64,000 nucleotides of DNA from DASUPK01 sp963804595. Its GTDB lineage: Bacteria; Actinomycetota; Thermoleophilia; Solirubrobacterales; 70-9. Positions 24,909 through 33,945 of this stretch are shown in pieces. A program made the translations under genes and the position numbers. The stretch's first letter is position 1. Every line of letters begins with the position of its first letter. The stretch is taken from NCBI GenBank assembly GCA_963804595.1, contig CAWDQZ010000009.1, positions 62,001 to 126,000 of the forward strand. The letters are read 5' to 3'. Below the pieces are notes generated by a model. The model saw only the letters and a program-made list of their open reading frames with translations. It was not told where the DNA came from and did no database searches.

Positions 24909-26030
24909 CTAACCCAGGCCGCGCAGGCACTGCGCCTCGGGCAGCCCCTTGAGCCGCTTGAGAGTGTTGTTCTCGATCTGCCGGATCCGCTCCCGGGTCA
25001 CCCCGAAGGCCTCACCGACTTCCTCGAGCGTCATCGGCTTCCGCCCGTTCAGCCCGTAACGCAGCTCGAGCACCTCGCGGTCCCGACGCGGCAGCACCGC
25101 CAGCGCCCTCCGCACGTCCTCGCGCTGCAGGTTGTCGGAGGCGGTCTCGAACGGCGACTCCACGTTGTCGTCCGCGACGAAGTCGCCCAGCTCCGAATCG
25201 TCCTCGTCGCCCACCGGCTTCTCCAGCGACACCGGCATCTGGCTGACTCGGAGCACCTCCCGCACCTCTCTGACCGTCCAACCGAGCTCGGCCCCGATCT
25301 CCTGCGGCTCCGGCTCCCTCCCCAGCTTCTGGACCAGGTTCCTCTCCACATGAACCACCCGGTTCAGCTTCTCGACCATGTGCACCGGGATCCGGATCGT
25401 CCTGGACTTGTCCGCCAGCGCCCTGGTCACCGCCTGCCGGATCCACCAGGTCGCATAGGTCGAGAACTTGTATCCCCGCCGGTAGTCGAACTTCTCCACC
25501 GCCCGGATCAATCCAAGCGACCCCTCCTGAATCAGGTCCAGCAAGCTCAGCCCCCGCCCCAGATAGGACTTGGCGATCGACACGACCAGGCGCAAATTGG
25601 CCTCGACCATGTGCCTCTTGGCGTCCATGTCCCCACGCTCGATCCTCTTGGACAGCTGGACCTCCTGTTCGGCCGTCAGCAGGTCAACCGCGCCGATCGA
25701 GCGCAGATAGAGCCGCAGCGAGTCCAGACTCGGCTCGACGGTCAGATCCAGCTCCTGCTTCCGCCGGCCGTTCCCACCGTCTTCAGCGGCCTTGCTCTCC
25801 TTGTACGCGGTCACCCCATCCGCCGCGATCACATCCACACCCTGGTCGACCAGGTGCGCGTGCAACTCGGAGACCTGCTCCTTAGTGACCTCGACTTCCT
25901 CGAGGGTGGACGCGATCTCCTCGAAGGTCAGATAGCCCCGCTCGGTCCCCGCAGCGATGAGCCCGCGCAGTTCCTCGTTCTCCCCGAAAGGCTGTTCGTC
26001 GGCCGCAACGGCCGTCCGCATCGACGCCAT
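24909..26030 (-). CDS. sigA: Primary-type RNA polymerase sigma-70 factor
   Basis: 373 residues from ATG 26030, preceded by a purine-rich GGAGAGGAGAGG RBS; an in-frame upstream Met at 26180 is not supported. A region 1.1-like helical domain lies at ~20-70. Region 1.2 is at ~102-135 (DSLRLYLRSIGAVDLLTAEQ), region 2 at ~140-210 (LVVSIAKSYLGRGLSLLDLI, KFSTYATWWIRQAV), region 3 at ~215-298, and region 4 at ~305-365 with the helix-turn-helix TLEEVGEAFGVTRERIRQIE. All regions needed for -10 and -35 recognition are present, so this is a housekeeping-type (SigA/RpoD or close paralog) factor. Its 5' region faces folE2 in a divergent arrangement. Confidence 0.9.
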   Translation of the reverse strand: MASMRTAVAADEQPFGENEELRGLIAAGTERGYLTFEEIASTLEEVEVTKEQVSELHAHLVDQGVDVIAADGVTAYKESKAAEDGGNGRRKQELDLTVEPSLDSLRLYLRSIGAVDLLTAEQEVQLSKRIERGDMDAKRHMVEANLRLVVSIAKSYLGRGLSLLDLIQEGSLGLIRAVEKFDYRRGYKFSTYATWWIRQAVTRALADKSRTIRIPVHMVEKLNRVVHVERNLVQKLGREPEPQEIGAELGWTVREVREVLRVSQMPVSLEKPVGDEDDSELGDFVADDNVESPFETASDNLQREDVRRALAVLPRRDREVLELRYGLNGRKPMTLEEVGEAFGVTRERIRQIENNTLKRLKGLPEAQCLRGLG

Positions 26031-26211
26031 TCCCTCTCCTCTCCCAACTCCTGGCTTACCCGACGCCCCGCCCCTACACGGAGGCTCGAGTCGAGCTAAG
26101 GCGGTCGGAAGTATAAGGAGGAGAACGCCGAAACACGGACCTACTAATGGGGAATTCGATTCGGCCCGGCCGAAAAGCACCGATCAGGCCGCCGAACCCG
26201 CTCAGTCATAC

Positions 26212-26225
26212 TGACCAAATGGTCA
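26212..26225. promoter_or_regulatory. Inverted repeat TGACCA-AA-TGGTCA on the folE2 start codon
   Basis: A perfect 6-bp inverted repeat with 2-nt spacer overlaps the proposed ATG (26219) of the GTP cyclohydrolase gene. The symmetry and size resemble operators of TetR-type regulators; it does not match the Zur consensus. It may repress folE2 or act as a translational hairpin. Confidence 0.45.
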
Positions 26226-27241
26226 ATCCGACCGAAACCGTCTCCACTCCGACCCGCGACGCCCAGGCCGAGGCCCCCGCCACTCGGGTCAGCCTCTCCC
26301 GTGTCGGCGTCGTCGGCGTCGAGAAGATCATCCGCGTCTGCAACACCCAGAATGGCGGGCCCTCCGGGGAGGAATCGCTCTACCACGCCGACCTCGAGTG
26401 CTTCGTCGACCTCAACCCCGAGCAGGCGGGCGTCCACATGTCCCGGTTCGAGGAGGTCGTCAACGAGGCAATCGACACCGTCGTCCTCGGCGAGGCGCTC
26501 CGGGCCGAGGGTCTCGCGGCGCACATCGCCGAACGCGTCCGCGAGGCCCAGGGCGGCCTTCGCGCGGAGGTGAGGATCGCGGCCCGCTACCCCGAGACCG
26601 TGCCCGCCCCGGTCTCCGGGCTTCCCACCCAGGAGCTCTACACCCTCTTCGGCACCGCCGTCTCTTCCGAGCGCGGCACCCGCACCCTGACCGGCGTCGA
26701 GGCGCAGGGCATGACCGCCTGCCCGTGCGCCCAGGGACTGGTCGAGGACGGGGCCCGCACCCGCCTGGCCGAGGAGGGCTTCGACCCCGATGACATCGAC
26801 CGGATCGTCGACGCCGTTCCCATCGCCACCCACAACCAGCGCGGCATCGGCACCCTCCACATCGGCGTCCCCGAGGACTCGGAAGTGGACATCGACGCCC
26901 GCCGGCTACTCCGGATAGTCGAGTCCTCCATGTCGAGCGAGATCTACGAGCTGATGAAGCGCTCGGACGAGCGCTTCGTGGTCGAGAAGGCCCACGCGAA
27001 CCCCCGCTTCGTGGAGGACTGCGTCCGCGAGATGATCCGCCAGGTCACCGACGACTTCCCCGAGGTCCGCGACGGCGCCTTCGTCCACGCCCGCCAGGAG
27101 AACCTCGAGACGATCCACCGCCACAACGTCGTGGCGGAGCGCTACGGGCTCCTCTCCGAGATCGTGGGTGAACTCGAGAGCGGCTCCCACTCCCGCCACC
27201 ACACCACGATGCGGGAGTGGCTCGAGGTACCCGCCGGCTAG
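26219..27241 (+). CDS. folE2: GTP cyclohydrolase, FolE2/MptA family
   Basis: 340 residues (ATG 26219; an alternative ATG at 26147 would add 24 residues not typical of the family). It converts GTP to a dihydroneopterin (tri- or cyclic phosphate) as the first step of pterin/folate or modified-nucleoside pathways. It shows the COG1469 marks: GVHMSRFEEVVNEAI (71-85), metal-ligand region MTACPCAQG (C168/C170), IATHNQRGIG (H205), and the tail HNVVAERYGLL. FolE2 differs from FolE1 in metal flexibility and is often used under zinc limitation; no Zur box is seen here. It overlaps the downstream condensation-domain gene by 25 nt, indicating co-translation. Confidence 0.85.
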   Translation: MVNPTETVSTPTRDAQAEAPATRVSLSRVGVVGVEKIIRVCNTQNGGPSGEESLYHADLECFVDLNPEQAGVHMSRFEEVVNEAIDTVVLGEALRAEGLAAHIAERVREAQGGLRAEVRIAARYPETVPAPVSGLPTQELYTLFGTAVSSERGTRTLTGVEAQGMTACPCAQGLVEDGARTRLAEEGFDPDDIDRIVDAVPIATHNQRGIGTLHIGVPEDSEVDIDARRLLRIVESSMSSEIYELMKRSDERFVVEKAHANPRFVEDCVREMIRQVTDDFPEVRDGAFVHARQENLETIHRHNVVAERYGLLSEIVGELESGSHSRHHTTMREWLEVPAG

Positions 27242-28629
27242 CGGCTGCCAGGCTGATCAACCTCCTCCAGTCACACGACGCAGACGGCGCCGCTCGCATC
27301 ACGGCCGTCCCTCGCAACGCCCCGCTCCCCTGTTCCTTCGCTCAGGAGAGGATCTGGAGACTGGCCAGCCGTCCCGGCGGGGTGGCGGCCTACACCATGG
27401 TCTCGGTGGCGGCGCTGCGCGGGAGGATCGATCTCGAGGCTGTTCGTGCCGCCCTCCAGCAGGTCGTGGCCAGCCACGAGCCGCTCCGCACGACATTTGC
27501 CGAGCGCGACGGCACGCCCGTCCAGATCGTTCACCCGCCCAGCCCCATGGACATCCCTTTCCGCGATCTGACCGGAGAACCGGATCCCGAAACCCGCGCC
27601 ACCGAGTTGCTGAACGAAGATGCCTCGTCGCCGTTCGACCTCGAGCGCGGCCCGCTGGTGCGATTCCGGCTGGTCCGTCTCGCCGAGCACGAGTTCCGCC
27701 TGCTGCGGGTAACCCATCACATCGTCACCGACCGGCAGTCCTGGGACATCTTCTTCACCGAGTTCGTCGAGGCGTATGACCGAATTCGGCGCGGACGCGC
27801 GCTCCCAGCCCCGCAGCGCCTTCAGTACGGGGACTTCGCGGTATGGGAGCGATTCAGGCTGGACCCGGCCGGGCCCCACTACCGCGCGCAACTCGCCTGG
27901 TGGCGACACGAACTCGACGGGGTGTCAACACTGCAGCTGCCCTTCGCCCGGCCGTCGTCGGCTACCGGCCTGGCTCCGGAAGCCGGCAACATCTGGTGGG
28001 GAATCGATCCGAGCGCGACCGATTCCCTGGATCTGCTCGCGCGTGCGGAAGGAGTGACCCGGTTCACGGTTCGCCTGGCGGTCTTCTCTGCCCTGCTGGC
28101 GCTGGAAGCCGGCAGGGATGAAGTTGCGATCGGGACGTATGTCGACAATCGCCGACAGCGTGAGACACGAAGTATGTTCGGATACTTCGTCAATCTGATC
28201 ACGCTCGTCCTGCCGTTTGATCCGGCCGCTCCGCTGCGCCGTTGGCTTGGGAAGGTGCGGGTTCTTCTCACCGAGGCGCGCGCACGGGGCGAAATTCCCT
28301 ATGAGCAGGTGCTCGACGACCTGCGCGCCGCGGGAACCAACCCACCCGAGATCACGGCAATCTTCGGCGTCCGTCGGGCGCCACCCGAGCTGCCCTTCGG
28401 GGAGCTCGAGTGGCACCCTGCCACCCTGGCGCTGCTCACCATGCCCTGGGGCTTCACCTTCACGCTCGACCAGCGGCGGGAGAGCGACCGATGCGAGGTC
28501 GCCTTCGACGCCAATCTCCACGACCCGGCTGCCGTGCGCAGATTCATCGATGGCTACGCGAGCCTGGCGGAGGCCGCCGCCGCTCGACCGGACGAACCGC
28601 TGGGCGATCTTCACGCCGCCCTGCGCTAG
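27217..28629 (+). CDS. Stand-alone NRPS-type condensation domain protein
   Basis: 470 residues, GTG start inside folE2. Condensation-family motifs in order: C1 CSFAQERIW (39-47), C2 ASHEPLRTTF (85-94), C3 THHIVTDR (H167-H168-x3-D172, with R instead of G after Asp), C4 YGDFAVWE (~213-220), C5 IGTYVDNRRQRETRSMFGYF. The catalytic second His and structural Asp are kept, so the fold is probably active for amide or ester bond formation. There is no adenylation or carrier domain here or in neighbouring genes, unlike normal NRPS clusters. The tight coupling to FolE2 suggests acylation or conjugation of a pterin-derived or other small molecule; that is inference. Confidence 0.8.
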   Translation: MARGTRRLAAARLINLLQSHDADGAARITAVPRNAPLPCSFAQERIWRLASRPGGVAAYTMVSVAALRGRIDLEAVRAALQQVVASHEPLRTTFAERDGTPVQIVHPPSPMDIPFRDLTGEPDPETRATELLNEDASSPFDLERGPLVRFRLVRLAEHEFRLLRVTHHIVTDRQSWDIFFTEFVEAYDRIRRGRALPAPQRLQYGDFAVWERFRLDPAGPHYRAQLAWWRHELDGVSTLQLPFARPSSATGLAPEAGNIWWGIDPSATDSLDLLARAEGVTRFTVRLAVFSALLALEAGRDEVAIGTYVDNRRQRETRSMFGYFVNLITLVLPFDPAAPLRRWLGKVRVLLTEARARGEIPYEQVLDDLRAAGTNPPEITAIFGVRRAPPELPFGELEWHPATLALLTMPWGFTFTLDQRRESDRCEVAFDANLHDPAAVRRFIDGYASLAEAAAARPDEPLGDLHAALR

Positions 28630-28732
28630 GCCCTCAACTCGATCGCGCGTATCCGCTCCCAGGGCCACGGTTCCCAAGCTGACAGAAACTCCGGGAGGCT
28701 CTCCGGGCGGTTTGTCGGGACGACTAGGGCAT

Positions 28733-29293
28733 TCACCGTCGCAAGGTGGTTGGTTTCGCCGGCCTCGAAGTGTGGATTCGCCGGAAGCCGAAGAAGTAGT
28801 CGATGCCGCTGATCACCGTGGCGGCAACCGCGGCGTAGACCAGCAGGTCCACGGCAAGCGGCGTCGGATCGAAGGCGATCAGGCAGATGATCGCCGCGAC
28901 CTGCAGCGTGGTCTTGACCTTCCCGAGCCAGCTCGCCTGGATCACCACGCCCTGCTCCGCCGCGACCACCCGCAATCCCGTCACGGCGAACTCGCGGGCG
29001 ATGATCACCATCGCGATCCAGGCCGCGAGCCGGTCGAGCGAGACCAGCGCGATCAGCGCGGCCGCGACCAGCAGCTTGTCCGCGATCGGATCCATCAGCT
29101 TGCCGAAGGTGGTGACCGCGTCCCGCTGCCTGGCGATATAGCCGTCGAGCCCGTCGGTGAGGGCGGCGAGCGCGAAGACCGCCGCAGCGATCGCATCGCC
29201 GTTCGGCGTCTCATCGAGCAGCGCCACCACGACGACCGGCACCAGGAGGATGCGCAGGACGGTGAGCGCGTTCGGCAGGTTGAGCTGGAACAC
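28733..29293 (-). CDS. pgsA: CDP-diacylglycerol-glycerol-3-phosphate 3-phosphatidyltransferase
   Basis: 186 residues from GTG 29293 (MFQLNLPNALTVLRI); the longer open frame to 29368 lacks family similarity. It makes phosphatidylglycerol-phosphate from CDP-diacylglycerol and glycerol-3-phosphate at the membrane. The CDP-alcohol phosphotransferase signature D(x2)DG(x2)AR(x8)G(x3)D(x3)D is complete: DGLDGYIAR, then GKLMDPIADK. About five hydrophobic helices follow. The N-terminus LPNALTVLRILLVP and AREFAVTGLRVVAAE are typical of PgsA. Its -10 (GATACT, 29307-29302) overlaps that of the divergent TylF-like gene. Confidence 0.85.
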   Translation of the reverse strand: MFQLNLPNALTVLRILLVPVVVVALLDETPNGDAIAAAVFALAALTDGLDGYIARQRDAVTTFGKLMDPIADKLLVAAALIALVSLDRLAAWIAMVIIAREFAVTGLRVVAAEQGVVIQASWLGKVKTTLQVAAIICLIAFDPTPLAVDLLVYAAVAATVISGIDYFFGFRRIHTSRPAKPTTLRR

Positions 29294-29301
29294 AAGCTGG
29301 C

Positions 29302-29309
29302 AGTATCCC
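29302..29309. promoter_or_regulatory. Overlapping divergent -10 boxes (pgsA and TylF-like gene)
   Basis: GATACT on the minus strand (8 nt before the pgsA GTG) and TATCCC on the plus strand (7 nt before the GTG at 29317) share the same bases. The whole intergenic gap is only 23 nt, so the two leaderless genes would have mutually exclusive promoters. Confidence 0.4.
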
Positions 29310-29316
29310 CTGCCCC

Positions 29317-30135
29317 GTGGACTGGACGGTCTATCCGAACACCCCAATCTCTCGGCTGCCGCGGCCACTCCGCTATCCGGCGCTGCTCCTGCGCAACTTC
29401 GTCTTCCTGTTCCGCCGGCCCCCCGCGCCGGGCCCCAGCCGACCAGCGTTCGACTACGTCTACGAGGCAGACGGGATCGCCACGATCGCCTACTCGCCCT
29501 TCCAGCACGACCCGGAATGGAGCGCGGCCTACGAGGAGATGGCCTCCGAGTGGTACCTCGAGACGCCGGGCCTGGACGTCCGCTGGCGAATGTGGATCCT
29601 GACGAGCATGGCCAGGCAGGCCCGCCGGCTGGCCGGCAACGTCGCGGAGTTCGGCGTCTACCGGGGCGGCTGTGCCCGGATGATCCTCGGCACGGCCGGA
29701 ACGGCTCCGGGCGCCCGCTACCACCTCTTCGACACGTTCGCCGGCATCCCCGACACCGAACTCACCGAGGGCGAGAGGGCGCAGGGGTACGTCGCGCGCC
29801 TCAGCAACACCTCCGTCGACTACGTGCGGGAACGCCTTGCGCCCTGGCGCGATCGGCTCGACTTCCACGTCGGAGACGTCTTCGAGACGATCCCCAAGAC
29901 GGAGACCGGGGACCTCTCCCTGGTGCACATGGACCTCAACGCCAGCGCCCCGACCCGTATCGCTATCGAATACGCCTACGAGCGCCTCGTCCCGGGCGGG
30001 ATCATCGTCTTCGACGACTACGGGTACGGCGAGGTGAACGACCAGCGCACGGTGATCGAGGAAGTCTGCGGTCCGCTGCCGGAGAACTTGATCGTGCTGC
30101 CGTCCCGGCAGGCCCTCCTGATCCGGCTGCCCTGA
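29317..30135 (+). CDS. TylF/MycF-type class I O-methyltransferase
   Basis: A 272-residue SAM-dependent methyltransferase of the macrocin O-methyltransferase family, which methylates sugar hydroxyls. SAM-binding motif I is NVAEFGVYRGGCARMIL (~107-123), followed by HLFDTFAGIPD and the metal/acid segment LSLVHMDLNASAPTRIAIEY, PGGIIVFDDYGYGEV. In characterised members the aspartates of the 'D-D' segments bind Mg2+. Position beside the polysaccharide locus suggests methylation of a surface sugar. GTG start with no Shine-Dalgarno. It ends 9 nt before the convergent uracil-DNA glycosylase gene. Confidence 0.8.
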   Translation: MDWTVYPNTPISRLPRPLRYPALLLRNFVFLFRRPPAPGPSRPAFDYVYEADGIATIAYSPFQHDPEWSAAYEEMASEWYLETPGLDVRWRMWILTSMARQARRLAGNVAEFGVYRGGCARMILGTAGTAPGARYHLFDTFAGIPDTELTEGERAQGYVARLSNTSVDYVRERLAPWRDRLDFHVGDVFETIPKTETGDLSLVHMDLNASAPTRIAIEYAYERLVPGGIIVFDDYGYGEVNDQRTVIEEVCGPLPENLIVLPSRQALLIRLP

Positions 30136-30143
30136 ACCCGGCC

Positions 30144-30842
30144 TCAGCGCCGGCGCGCGAGCTCCTTCGCCCGCTCGAACACGCCATCCATCATCGGTTC
30201 GGTGAGCTTGCCCGTGAATGTGTTCTGCTGGCTGGGGTGAAAGCAGCCGAGCAGCGACCAGGCACGCTCGCCGGTCCCAAGCTCGGCCTCGGCGCCGTGC
30301 CCGAAGCGCGGCCGCGGACGCGGCAGCTTCGCCCCCAGCTCGGCCAGCGCCAACAGCGTCCCGGTCCAGGCATACGACCCCAGGGCGACGAGCACACGGC
30401 CGGAGCGCAGCAGGCGCAGCTCCCGGACCAGATAGGGGAGGCAGTTGTCCCGCTCGTCGGGCGTCGGCCGGTTCTGGGGTGGTGGGCAGCGGTTGACGGC
30501 GGTGACGTACGCACCGCGCAGCCGCAGCCCGTCGTCCAGGTTCACAGAGGTCGGCTGGTTGGCGAGTCCGGCCCGATGCAGCGCACCGAACAGCCAGTCG
30601 CCCGATCGATCCCCGGTGAAGATCCGGCCGGTCCGGTTCCCGCCATGTGCAGCCGGCGCCAGCCCGACGATCACGATTCGCGCCTTCGCATCACCGAAGC
30701 CCGCCAGCGGACGAGCCCAGTACGTCTCCCCGCGGTACCGCCGCGGCGGCTCGGCCGCGCTCCCCTCCCGCCACTCGACCAGCCGCGGGCAGCGCCTGCA
30801 GGTGGTGATCTCTCCGGTGAGGGCGCGCAGCGAATCGGCCAT
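30144..30842 (-). CDS. udgB: Family 5 (UDGb-type) uracil-DNA glycosylase
   Basis: A 232-residue iron-sulfur DNA repair enzyme removing uracil and other deaminated bases. The N-terminal TTCRRCPRLVEWRE supplies two of the four cluster cysteines, with further Cys in AVNRCPPPQNRPT and DNCLPYL. Motif A is GLAPAAHGGNRTGRIFTGDR; UDGb has Ala in place of the usual catalytic Asp here, as seen (APAAHG). The C-terminal motif is CFHPSQQNT. It is complete and of normal length. It is unrelated to the surrounding glycan genes. Confidence 0.88.
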   Translation of the reverse strand: MADSLRALTGEITTCRRCPRLVEWREGSAAEPPRRYRGETYWARPLAGFGDAKARIVIVGLAPAAHGGNRTGRIFTGDRSGDWLFGALHRAGLANQPTSVNLDDGLRLRGAYVTAVNRCPPPQNRPTPDERDNCLPYLVRELRLLRSGRVLVALGSYAWTGTLLALAELGAKLPRPRPRFGHGAEAELGTGERAWSLLGCFHPSQQNTFTGKLTEPMMDGVFERAKELARRR

Positions 30843-30927
30843 CAGGTGAGCGGGCGGCGGCTCATCGCCTCATGCTGACGCAACGCCTCCGCCGCTACAG
30901 CTGGGCCAGGGGGCGAAGAATGCTCCA

Positions 30928-31050
30928 GTGGCTGTCTCGACCGACGTCTCCATCGTCATTCCACTGACCGACGCCCGCGGCGATGCGGTCGAGCACCTGA
31001 GCAGCTGGACCCACGCCCAGCCGCTACCGCGAAGCGCTTGGGGCGTCGCG
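30928..31050 (+). pseudogene. Possible 5' remnant of a GT2 glycosyltransferase gene
   Basis: GTG 30928 opens AVSTDVSIVIPLTDARGD, AVEHLSSWTHAQPLPRS, which is the start of a GT2-type domain (VSIVIP..., ...LxSWxxQ). The similarity ends abruptly at about 31020-31050, before the DDGS motif, and the frame then runs into the promoter and start of the next GT2 gene. It looks like a truncated copy left by a deletion. Only ~35 residues support this. Confidence 0.4.
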
Positions 31051-31060
31051 GGACCCGACA

Positions 31061-31066
31061 TATACT
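31061..31066 (+). promoter_or_regulatory. Candidate -10 box TATACT, leaderless promoter
   Basis: TATACT ends 9 nt before the GTG at 31076. TTGGGG stands 17 nt upstream as a possible -35. Confidence 0.5.
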
Positions 31067-31075
31067 CGCCCCGCG

Positions 31076-32324
31076 GTGCTGCCGAAGCTCACGGTCATTA
31101 CACCGTCCTACAACCAGGGCGGGTTCATCGAGCGAACCATCCGGTCTGTGGTGGATCAGGGGTACCCCAACCTTGAGTACGTGATCGTCGACGGCGGGTC
31201 CAGCGATGAGACCGTCGAGATCATCCGGCGTTACGAGGATCGGCTCGCATGGTGGGTGTCCGAGCCCGATGGCGGGCAGTCCGACGCGATCAACAAGGGG
31301 CTCCGAGGGACGTCGGGCGAGATCGTCGTCTACCTGAACAGCGACGACTACTTCCTCCCCGGCGCCTTCGAGACGGCCGTGTCGCGCCTGCAGGGATGCG
31401 GCCGGCAATTGGGTCGCGGGGGGAGCGCTGGACGTCGAGGAGGGAGATCCGCCGAGGCTGCTGCGGGTCTGGCGGCCGAAGCCGCCTGCCTACTGCGAGG
31501 GACGGCCCGCCGGGCGACACTGGTGGATGCTCGTCCCCTGGCACGTGCCGCAGCCCTCCAGCTTCTGGCGACGCGAGCTCTTCGAGCGCTTCGGCCCGTT
31601 TCGCACCGACATGCACTACGCCTTCGACGCGGAGTTCATGCTGCGGCTCGCCTTCGGAGACGAACTCCCGGAGCTCCTGCCGGACGAGTTCCTCGCCGTT
31701 CGGTCGGTGCACGCAGAGCAGAAGACCTTCGAGATGACCAACTCCTGGCCCGAGATCCATCGGTTCCGTGACATCTATGCCACGCGCCTGACTTCCCGTG
31801 AACTGAGGCTGCTGCGCACCTCGCGGGTCCTGCGCGGCGCCACTCCTGTTGCCTGGGTGAGATGGCGGCTGATGCAGCCGCTGATCCACTACGTGCTCGG
31901 GCCGCTGAAGAGAGGGCTGGTCACTCCGGCGCTGACCTGGGCCGGCGACCAGCTCGGTCGCGTCCCGGAGCGCTGGCGGCCGCCGATCCGGACCCGCGAC
32001 CGCCTGGCGAGGAAGCGGCCCGGCGAGGGTGAGCCCGACGGCGCGCCGGGCGGCGCTCCTCTCACCGATCGGCCTCGAGCCGGTGACGAACGATCCCGGG
32101 CCGGGGCTGGCACCGGACGGGACCGTCAACGGAGTGGCCCGAGCGCAGCCGAGTCCTGGACCGGGACCAGGGCCGCACGGCCGCCGGCTAGGCGCCGTCC
32201 CGCTCGAGCAGCATCCAGCCGGAGGGCGAGGACGGGGCCAGTCGGTGCCAGCCATGGCCAAGCAGCGCGTCGAGCTTGGCCCGGACAGCTGGGGTCCGCC
32301 GTGAAGACGTACTCGTTCGCGTAG
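31076..32324 (+). CDS. Glycosyltransferase family 2 (frameshifted)
   Basis: The first frame gives LTVITPSYNQGGFIERTIRS, EYVIVDGGSSDETVEII, WWVSEPDGGQSDAINKGL and YLNSDDYFLPGAF (DxD region). After one indel near 31393 the second frame continues NWVAGGALDVEEGDPPRL, WRPKPPAYCEG, HWWMLVPWHVPQPSSFWRRE, MHYAFDAEFMLRLAFG and RSVHAEQKTFEMTNSWPE. The paralog at 42170-43139 has the same order. The real C-terminus is probably near 32010 (PPIRTRDR, where the paralog ends). The frame runs on to 32324 over the 3' end of the convergent gene, so another indel may hide the stop. A cytosolic sugar transferase; donor unknown. Confidence 0.75.
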
Positions 32325-33945
32325 ATGAAGTCGACCTGGGTCGAACGGGAAGGAGTGCTGCTCCCTTCCGGCGAGCTCGGGACCGAGGGTCTCGCCGATC
32401 GGGTAGTTCCACGAGACGGTCGTGCAAGGGTCGCTCCCGCCCACGTACAGGCAGGCGTCGGTCGACGGGATACACGGCCAGCAGCCCGTGCTGGCGCCCT
32501 TTCAGCTCGCTGCGATACGGGTCAAGCCGGGCGACCGCCGTCTTCAGCGGCTGGCCGGGACCGATCTGGGGGTTGCTGTAGCCGGCGCGATAGTGGTTCG
32601 GGATCAGGATCACGGCCGCGATCGCCAGTGGCGGGATCGCGGCGCGCGCCCGGTCCGGAACGCCGAGGCGGCGAGCGATCGCCACCAGGCTCATGCCGAG
32701 CAGCGGCGAGCATCAGGATGGTCAGCGGGAAGATGTAGGAGGGCCGGGGGCGGGTCATCAGACCTGCGTAGATGCCCACCGATCCCATCGCCCCGAGCAC
32801 GCTCCAGCCCCAGACCCTGTCGCGGATCCACTCGTCCCACCACCTCCGCCGATCCCGCCAGATCAGGACGGCTCCGGCGAGGATCGTCGAGCCCGACCCC
32901 GATCAGCCCAGCGAGGACAAGCCACGAGCCCCGCTTGATGTCGATGTAGTCCGGGTTGGACGCGGGGCCCACCGAGCCGAACTTCGCGTTGAACAGGCCG
33001 ACCTCCAGCCCGGCCGGGAAGAGGCGAGCGTTTCGGCCGAAGTGGCCCGCGACCGCGTCCGGGTTGTCGCCGATCGCCTCGGAAGAGTGAGGGCATACCC
33101 TCTCCGAAGTCCTTCCGCGTGTACACCTGGCACTGAGCCAGTGGGTTTGCGGTCCGCACATCGCCGCTGTGGTCAAGCCCGAGCGCGTAGCCTTGGCAGA
33201 GGGCCAGCTCGTTCTTCGCCGCGAGCTGTGAAAGACGGAATCCCGGCTCGGCGTCGCGCCAGCCGACCAGGCCGACAGGACCGCGAGCGCCAGCAAGCGG
33301 GATCGCAGCCGCCGCCGCCAGAGCCCTCCACGGCGGCGCCGTAGCGCTCCGGATCCGCCAGAACTCGTAGCCGAGCCAGACGACCCCGAAGAAGAACGCC
33401 CCGACGATGTACTCGTTCCGCACCAGCAGCGCCGCGGCGAGCAGTAGTCCGAACACCGTCGCCCGCGCCGCGAGCCCGAACCAGCGGAGGGCCACGAGCG
33501 CGATCGCGAGACCCGCGAGCGCGCCGAACAGGTGGATCTCGAAGAGCGTGTCGTAGGTGATCGGTAGGACGGCCCACCAGACGGCGAGGCGCCCAGGCGA
33601 TGCCGGGAGTGAGAAGACGGCGAAGCACCGCTAGCAACAGGAGCGGTCGTCCCGAGCACGATCAGGACCCGCTGCAGGATCGTGACCGAAAAGGGATCGT
33701 GGACGATCCATCTCAGCGACCCACAGAGCACGTTGTAGAGCGGGTAGTAAGCCGGACTGACCAGGAAGTGGTCGGCCCAGCGGCTCGCCATCGAGAAGTA
33801 GTAGCGAGCCGTCTCCCGGAGTGAGGTCCCGGTAGTTCCAGATTCCCCAGAGGACCTTCGACTGGATCGCGAGGATCGAGCCGTACGCGAACCAGGGTGA
33901 GGCGGCGACCCCCGCGAGCCGCTTGATGGCTATGCGGAGGACGCG
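32188..33945 (-). CDS. Polytopic glycosyltransferase (GT39-like), frameshifted at five or more places
   Basis: Joined frames read ~580 residues. The N-terminus IKRLAGVAASPWFAYGSIL, KVLWGIWNYRDLTPGDG precedes SMASRWADHFLVSPAYYPLY, VLRRLLTPGIAWA, VALRWFGLAARATVFGLLLA, LVRNEYIVGAFFFGVVWLGY, LFPAGLEVGLFNAKFGSVGP and LMTRPRPSYIFPLTILMLAA. A soluble C-terminal part follows: NHYRAGYSNPQIGPGQPLKT, CTTVSWNYPIGETLGPELAG, LDALLGHGWHRLAPSSPSGW. Multiple helices and an early acidic loop (GDG/SYYFS) fit a GT-C family 39-like enzyme using a polyprenyl-phosphate sugar. The start is not resolved and probably overlaps the end of the upstream reductase gene at 33930. Confidence 0.55.

Noticed and set aside
26147..26218. 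N-terminal extension of FolE2 from ATG 26147
   Set aside because: The extra 24 residues are not typical of the family, and the purine run AAGGAGGAG lies 24 nt before this ATG, too far for a ribosome site.
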